The notes under the pieces are model-generated. The model was not told the DNA's origin, ran no database searches, and was given only the letters and a program-made list of their open reading frames with translations. A DNA stretch of 64,000 nucleotides from UBA6016 sp964568395 (lineage in GTDB: Bacteria > Campylobacterota > Campylobacteria > Campylobacterales > UBA6016): contig CAZMPN010000002.1 in the NCBI GenBank assembly GCA_964568395.1, forward strand, positions 1-64,000, given 5' to 3'. This document shows, in pieces, positions 60,311-64,000 of the stretch. The position numbers and the translations under genes were made by a program. Every line of letters starts with the position of its first letter. Position 1 is the first letter of the stretch.

Positions 60311-62181
60311 TGAGATACGTTGCGGCCGGAGCAGTGCTGGTCACTACTTTGCTGACTTTTTTACTTATATACTTTTACAGGTCTTTTAGCTATGACCTGG
60401 ACAAGCTCATAAACTATAATCCGCCGCTTACCACGCAGGTGTTTGACACGAACGGCAAGCTGATAGCGAATGTCTTTGATACCGAAAACAGGGTGTACGC
60501 GCCTTATGAAGAGATGCCAAATATCTTGATAGAGGCGCTGATAGCTACCGAAGATACTGCGTTTTTCGAGCATAAGGGGATCAGCTTCGAAGCGATACTA
60601 AGGGCCATAGTCAAAGATATCATAGCCGGCAAGGCCGTCGAGGGCGCCAGCACATTGACGCAGCAGCTTGTCAAAACTACGCTTTTGTCTTCCGAGAAAA
60701 CGGTAACCAGAAAGATAAAAGAGGCCCTAATCGCTTTTAAAATCGAAGAGAAGCTTACAAAACAGCAGATACTCGAGAGATATCTCAACCAGATATATTT
60801 CGGACACGGATATTACGGTATCAAGACCGCGGCTTGGGGTTATTTTAGAAAAAACCTGAACGAGCTGACGCTGAAAGAGGCAGCGATACTTGTCGGTCTT
60901 CCGAAAGCTCCTAGTTTTTTTGACCCTGTCAAAAACTTCGAAGGCGCGAACCAGAGGGCGAATACCGTTATCAATCGTATGAGGTACCTTGGTTGGATAG
61001 ACGACGACACGCACCAAAAAGGGGTTGCCGAGCATCCGGCCGTATATAACGAGCCTATCAACTACAACAAGGCCCCTTACGCCGTAGATGCGGCGATGCG
61101 TATGCTCGCCCCTCAATATCCGGATATAAAAAACGGCGGATACAGGGTTGATTTGACTATTGATTTGCCGCTTCAAGAAGCTGCCGACGCCGCTTTGAAG
61201 GCTCAATACGATGAGGCAATAAAAAACTACGGCGCGAAAACGAATATGGCAAACTTTAACGGGGCTCTTATATCCGTAGAGCAAGCCACGGGCGACGTGC
61301 TTGCGTTGTCTGGCGGCGTAGATTTTTATAAAAGTCCGTTTAATAGGATCATCCAGGCGAAAAGGCAGGCCGGCTCCAGCTTTAAACCGTTTATCTATCT
61401 CGTAGGCATAGAGAGCGGCGGTTTTACGCCGGACAGTATGCTCTCCGATACCCCAAAAAGCTATACGTTCGGAGGGCGCGCCTGGAATCCGCAAAACTAT
61501 GATTTGAAATATGAAGGCCCGATCACCATGAGAGAGGCGCTCGTGCATTCAAAAAACCTAGCCACCATCGATCTTGTCGAAAGGCTCGGAATGGATAGCG
61601 TAAAAAAAGAGCTTATCAGATTCGGTTTCAAGGGTGTTCAGGGCGACCTGTCGGTGGCTCTTGGAAGCTACACGATTTCGCCTTTCGAGTTTAGCGAGAT
61701 ATATACGATTCTTTCGAATTACGGCACAAAGGTTTCTCAAAGGCTCGTGAAGAGCGTAAAAACAAGAAACGGTCAGACGGTGATGTTCGAGTCCAAAAAA
61801 GAGCCTATCGCCGATCCGTCAAAGGTGTTCTCCGTTATCGATATGATGAGGGACGTCGTAACGAGAGGTACGGGTACAAAAGCCGTTACGCCAGGCACTG
61901 AAGTTGCAGGCAAGACGGGGACTACGAATGATTATAGGGATGCTTGGTTTTGCGGATTTACGCCGTCCGTGCAGACGCTTGTGTGGTTCGGGAACGACGA
62001 CAACAAGCCGCTCCCGGGCAAAATGACCGGAGGCGTCGTATCCGCTCCGGTGTTTGCAAAATATAACGCCGCCGTATTGCAGCATAGGCCGAACGTGAAA
62101 AGAGACTTCTTTATCCCCGGCGCGCTCTCCGATTCCGATTTGAATGCTACGAGCGCGCAAGATGGGAATATTACGCAGTAG
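60307..62181 (+). CDS. class A penicillin-binding protein (PBP1A)
   Basis: 624-residue bifunctional peptidoglycan synthase. One N-terminal membrane helix (about 5-28), glycosyltransferase domain with catalytic Glu in ALIATEDTAFFEHKG and EGASTLTQQLVK, RKIKEALIAFKIE, then a transpeptidase domain with SxxK in GSSFKPF, SKN-like SKNLATID and KTG in AGKTGTTND. The start is ATG 60307 or the adjacent 60310. Overlaps the ABC gene by 4 bases. Confidence 0.96.
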   Translation: MMRYVAAGAVLVTTLLTFLLIYFYRSFSYDLDKLINYNPPLTTQVFDTNGKLIANVFDTENRVYAPYEEMPNILIEALIATEDTAFFEHKGISFEAILRAIVKDIIAGKAVEGASTLTQQLVKTTLLSSEKTVTRKIKEALIAFKIEEKLTKQQILERYLNQIYFGHGYYGIKTAAWGYFRKNLNELTLKEAAILVGLPKAPSFFDPVKNFEGANQRANTVINRMRYLGWIDDDTHQKGVAEHPAVYNEPINYNKAPYAVDAAMRMLAPQYPDIKNGGYRVDLTIDLPLQEAADAALKAQYDEAIKNYGAKTNMANFNGALISVEQATGDVLALSGGVDFYKSPFNRIIQAKRQAGSSFKPFIYLVGIESGGFTPDSMLSDTPKSYTFGGRAWNPQNYDLKYEGPITMREALVHSKNLATIDLVERLGMDSVKKELIRFGFKGVQGDLSVALGSYTISPFEFSEIYTILSNYGTKVSQRLVKSVKTRNGQTVMFESKKEPIADPSKVFSVIDMMRDVVTRGTGTKAVTPGTEVAGKTGTTNDYRDAWFCGFTPSVQTLVWFGNDDNKPLPGKMTGGVVSAPVFAKYNAAVLQHRPNVKRDFFIPGALSDSDLNATSAQDGNITQ

Positions 62182-62237
62182 GCTTAAAACCATTTTGGCT
62201 AAAATGAGCGAAAAGCAACAGCTTTCAAAGGGATAGA

Positions 62238-62657
62238 ATGAAGTATTTTATAGCTAGCGACCATGCGGGCAAGAATCTTAGGCGTTTTACGAAAGAGCTT
62301 TTAGAAAAAAGAGGCATAGAGGTCGTAGATCTCGGATGCGAAGAGGATAGGGTGGATTATCCGGATTATGCGAATAAGCTATGCGAGGCAGTTTTGTCGA
62401 ACGAGGGTTCAAAAGGCGTGCTTATATGCGGAAGCGGCATAGGAATGAGTATGGCGGCGAATAGACATGCCGGCATTAGAGCCGCTCTTTGCCATGATGC
62501 GTACACGGCGGCTGCCGCAAGGGCCCATAACGACGCAAACGTGCTTTGCATGGGTGAGCGCGCGATAGGTTTCGGCGTTGTCGAGTCTATTATAGAGGCT
62601 TGGTTTGCTTCTTCTTTTGAGGGCGGCAGACATCAAGATAGAATTTCTAAATTTTAA
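62238..62657 (+). CDS. rpiB: ribose-5-phosphate isomerase B
   Basis: 139 residues. RpiB/LacAB fold: ASDHAGKNLRR at the N-terminus, CEEDRVDYPDYA, the active-site Cys in VLICGSGIGMSMAANR and the HNDANVLCMGERAIG motif. Interconverts ribose 5-phosphate and ribulose 5-phosphate. A TAAAAT -10 candidate is at about 62199-62204. Confidence 0.95.
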   Translation: MKYFIASDHAGKNLRRFTKELLEKRGIEVVDLGCEEDRVDYPDYANKLCEAVLSNEGSKGVLICGSGIGMSMAANRHAGIRAALCHDAYTAAAARAHNDANVLCMGERAIGFGVVESIIEAWFASSFEGGRHQDRISKF

Positions 62658-62668
62658 TAAGTAGCCAA

Positions 62669-63004
62669 ATGATATTTTTTGATTGGTTTGTTTTAACGGT
62701 AAATCTTCTGCTTATCGGTTTTTTGCTGTTTAGAATGTATTACTACAAAAACCTCTCGGAAAAAGAGAAAAGCTCTACCAGCGCCACCAAAACTACGCTC
62801 GAAGAAGCCGAAAATCTTATCAGAAAATATCAGATACAGCTTCAAAGAAGCCTCGGCGACATCGATATACTTAACGAAGAGCTCGGAAAGCTTAGAAACG
62901 ACGTCAAGACGATCAAGGGCAGAAATAGCCAGTTTAGGCTAGAAAACGACAGGCTAAAAAGCAGGATCAAAGAGCTCGAAAACAAAATAGAAGCCCTGAT
63001 ATAA
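62669..63004 (+). CDS. membrane-anchored coiled-coil protein
   Basis: 111 residues: one N-terminal membrane helix (about 5-23) then a highly charged coiled coil to the end, with heptads in DIDILNEELGKLRND and LENDRLKSRIKELEN. No family recognised. Lies 11 bases after rpiB and 21 before apt. Confidence 0.7.
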   Translation: MIFFDWFVLTVNLLLIGFLLFRMYYYKNLSEKEKSSTSATKTTLEEAENLIRKYQIQLQRSLGDIDILNEELGKLRNDVKTIKGRNSQFRLENDRLKSRIKELENKIEALI

Positions 63005-63025
63005 AAATAAGGAAAAAGGTGGTTT

Positions 63026-63574
63026 ATGCAAGAACTTAACGAGTCGCAAAAAAATATTATCTACTCATCCATAAGGGATATTCCTGATTTTCCGAAGCCA
63101 GGGATAATGTTCAAGGATATAACGACGCTTCTAAACAACAAAGAGGCGTACGGCACGCTCATGTCCCATCTAAATGAAAGATATAAGGGCTACAATCTGG
63201 ACTATATCGCAGGCATTGAAAGCAGGGGGTTTATATTCGGCTCCGCGCTTGCGGCGTCTCTCGGGCTCGGATTCGTGCCTATTAGAAAGCCCGGCAAGCT
63301 GCCTAGCACGGTCGTGAGCGAAAAATACAGCCTGGAATACGGCACCGACGAAGTGCAGATACACCTTGACGCATTCAGGGGAAAAGAGGGGGCAAGGGTG
63401 CTTCTTGTGGACGACCTCATAGCTACCGGCGGAACGGCCGTGGCGGCCGCAAACCTTATCAATAAGGCTGGCGGACATTGCGTGGAGGCCTGCTTCGTAG
63501 TAGAGCTAAGTTTTTTGCCTGGGCGTGAAAAGCTGGAGAGTCTGACCGAAGTCTATTCGATTCTGACAGTTTAA
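63026..63574 (+). CDS. apt: adenine phosphoribosyltransferase
   Basis: 182 residues. Purine salvage: adenine plus PRPP to AMP. Motifs: IRDIPDFPKPGIMFKDIT at the N-terminus, AGIESRGFIFG, and the PRPP-binding VLLVDDLIATGGTAVAA (about 129-145). AAGGAAAAAGG region upstream provides the ribosome binding site. Confidence 0.97.
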   Translation: MQELNESQKNIIYSSIRDIPDFPKPGIMFKDITTLLNNKEAYGTLMSHLNERYKGYNLDYIAGIESRGFIFGSALAASLGLGFVPIRKPGKLPSTVVSEKYSLEYGTDEVQIHLDAFRGKEGARVLLVDDLIATGGTAVAAANLINKAGGHCVEACFVVELSFLPGREKLESLTEVYSILTV

Positions 63575-63590
63575 TTTTTATCGGGGAACT

Positions 63591-64000
63591 ATGGAAGAGG
63601 CGCTAATAAGGCTTATTACGGAATACGGCTATCCTATCTTGTTTGTGTGGAGTATGATGGAGGGCGAGATCGGACTCGTCATGGCCGGCCTTCTATCGCA
63701 TACAGGACATATGAACCTGTTTTTGGCCGTTTTTGTTGCCGGCGTCGGCGGCTTTCTTGGCGATCAGTTCTGGTTTTATATAGGCAGATATAACAAAAAA
63801 TATACCCTGGAATACTTTAGGAGCCACAGAAGAAAGGTCGCCCTGGCTCACCTGCTTCTAAAAAAGTACGGCTGGCCTATCATATTTATCCAGCGCTACC
63901 TATACGGTCTTCGGACTATCATACCGATGGCGATAGGCACCACTAGGTACGACAAGAAGAAATTCGCTTTTATAAACCTTATCAGCGCGTTTATCTGGGC
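63591..64000 (+). CDS. DedA family membrane protein (partial, cut by window end)
   Basis: Open frame from ATG 63591 (after TCGGGGAAC) to the end of the window, 136 codons so far. It shows the DedA/SNARE-associated pattern: a membrane-active N-terminus with SMMEGEIGLVMAGLL, then GGFLGDQFWFYIGR (the G-x-x-x-G-D-x-x-x-Y-x-x-G-R motif) and later a FIQRYLYGLRTIIPMAIGTT motif (F-x-R-(F/Y)-x-x-x-x-R). Lipid scramblase-like or transporter role in membrane homeostasis. Confidence 0.85.
   Translation, partial: MEEALIRLITEYGYPILFVWSMMEGEIGLVMAGLLSHTGHMNLFLAVFVAGVGGFLGDQFWFYIGRYNKKYTLEYFRSHRRKVALAHLLLKKYGWPIIFIQRYLYGLRTIIPMAIGTTRYDKKKFAFINLISAFIW

Overview
The window looks like chromosome of a free-living member of the Campylobacterota (Epsilonproteobacteria). 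The evidence is a MotA/MotB pair of the Campylobacterota type, a metG - small Cys protein - fbp - mobB gene order that I recall from Campylobacter, an alaS...maf...PBP1A block, T-rich promoters with extended -10 boxes, and periplasmic and respiratory genes typical of the phylum. Base composition looks moderate (mid-40s % GC by eye, not calculated). Genus is not assigned. Gene content suggests a motile, prototrophic anaerobe or microaerophile with sulfur-compound respiration, and possibly a diazotroph (NifA-type activator beside a NifQ-like protein). Layout: (1) 0.1-4.8 kb holds murI-dnaX, motA-motB and a degenerate spermidine-synthase-like gene. (2) 4.82-14.90 kb is an integrated mobile element of about 10 kb, bounded by a perfect 15-bp direct repeat and inserted in the promoter of purM. 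It carries a tyrosine integrase next to the right repeat, a serine resolvase, a relaxase-like HUH protein with a cluster of inverted repeats just upstream, a second HUH (Rep-like) protein with its own inverted repeat, a three-gene envelope operon ending in an M48 lipoprotein protease, a lipoprotein and a 640-residue exported protein of unknown function. It has no type IV secretion genes, so it could only be mobilised in trans. (3) 14.9-19.6 kb holds purM, a YdcF/ElyC-like gene, queC, a Ca2+/H+ antiporter and a MurF-domain-like protein. (4) 19.6-29.1 kb is a leftward block: metG, a Cys-rich small protein, fbp, mobB, and a histidine kinase with three response regulators and a novel coiled-coil protein. 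(5) 29.2-34.9 kb holds a lipoprotein, a lytic transglycosylase, yggT, nifA, the NifQ-like gene, YceI and small proteins. (6) 34.9-42.9 kb holds ftsL-rsmH-bioA (leftward) and ppiD-like-ftsA-ftsZ-GGDEF (rightward). (7) 42.9-46.2 kb is a leftward operon of M48 protease, prmC, DUF4149 and MlaF-like ATPase. (8) 46.4-53.9 kb is a molybdoenzyme respiratory locus in B-C-A order (ferredoxin, NrfD anchor, 1110-residue Tat-exported catalytic subunit) with a strong terminator, then a TorD-like chaperone, a polyferredoxin and two small conserved genes. (9) 54.0-64.0 kb holds argB, alaS, a membrane protein, maf, bioF, an orphan ABC ATPase, a class A PBP, rpiB, a coiled-coil membrane protein, apt and the start of a DedA gene cut by the window end. 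I saw no rRNA, tRNA, CRISPR array or insertion sequence. The most interesting region is the 10-kb element, both for its insertion site (the purM promoter core is part of the att repeat) and for its unusual set of genes.
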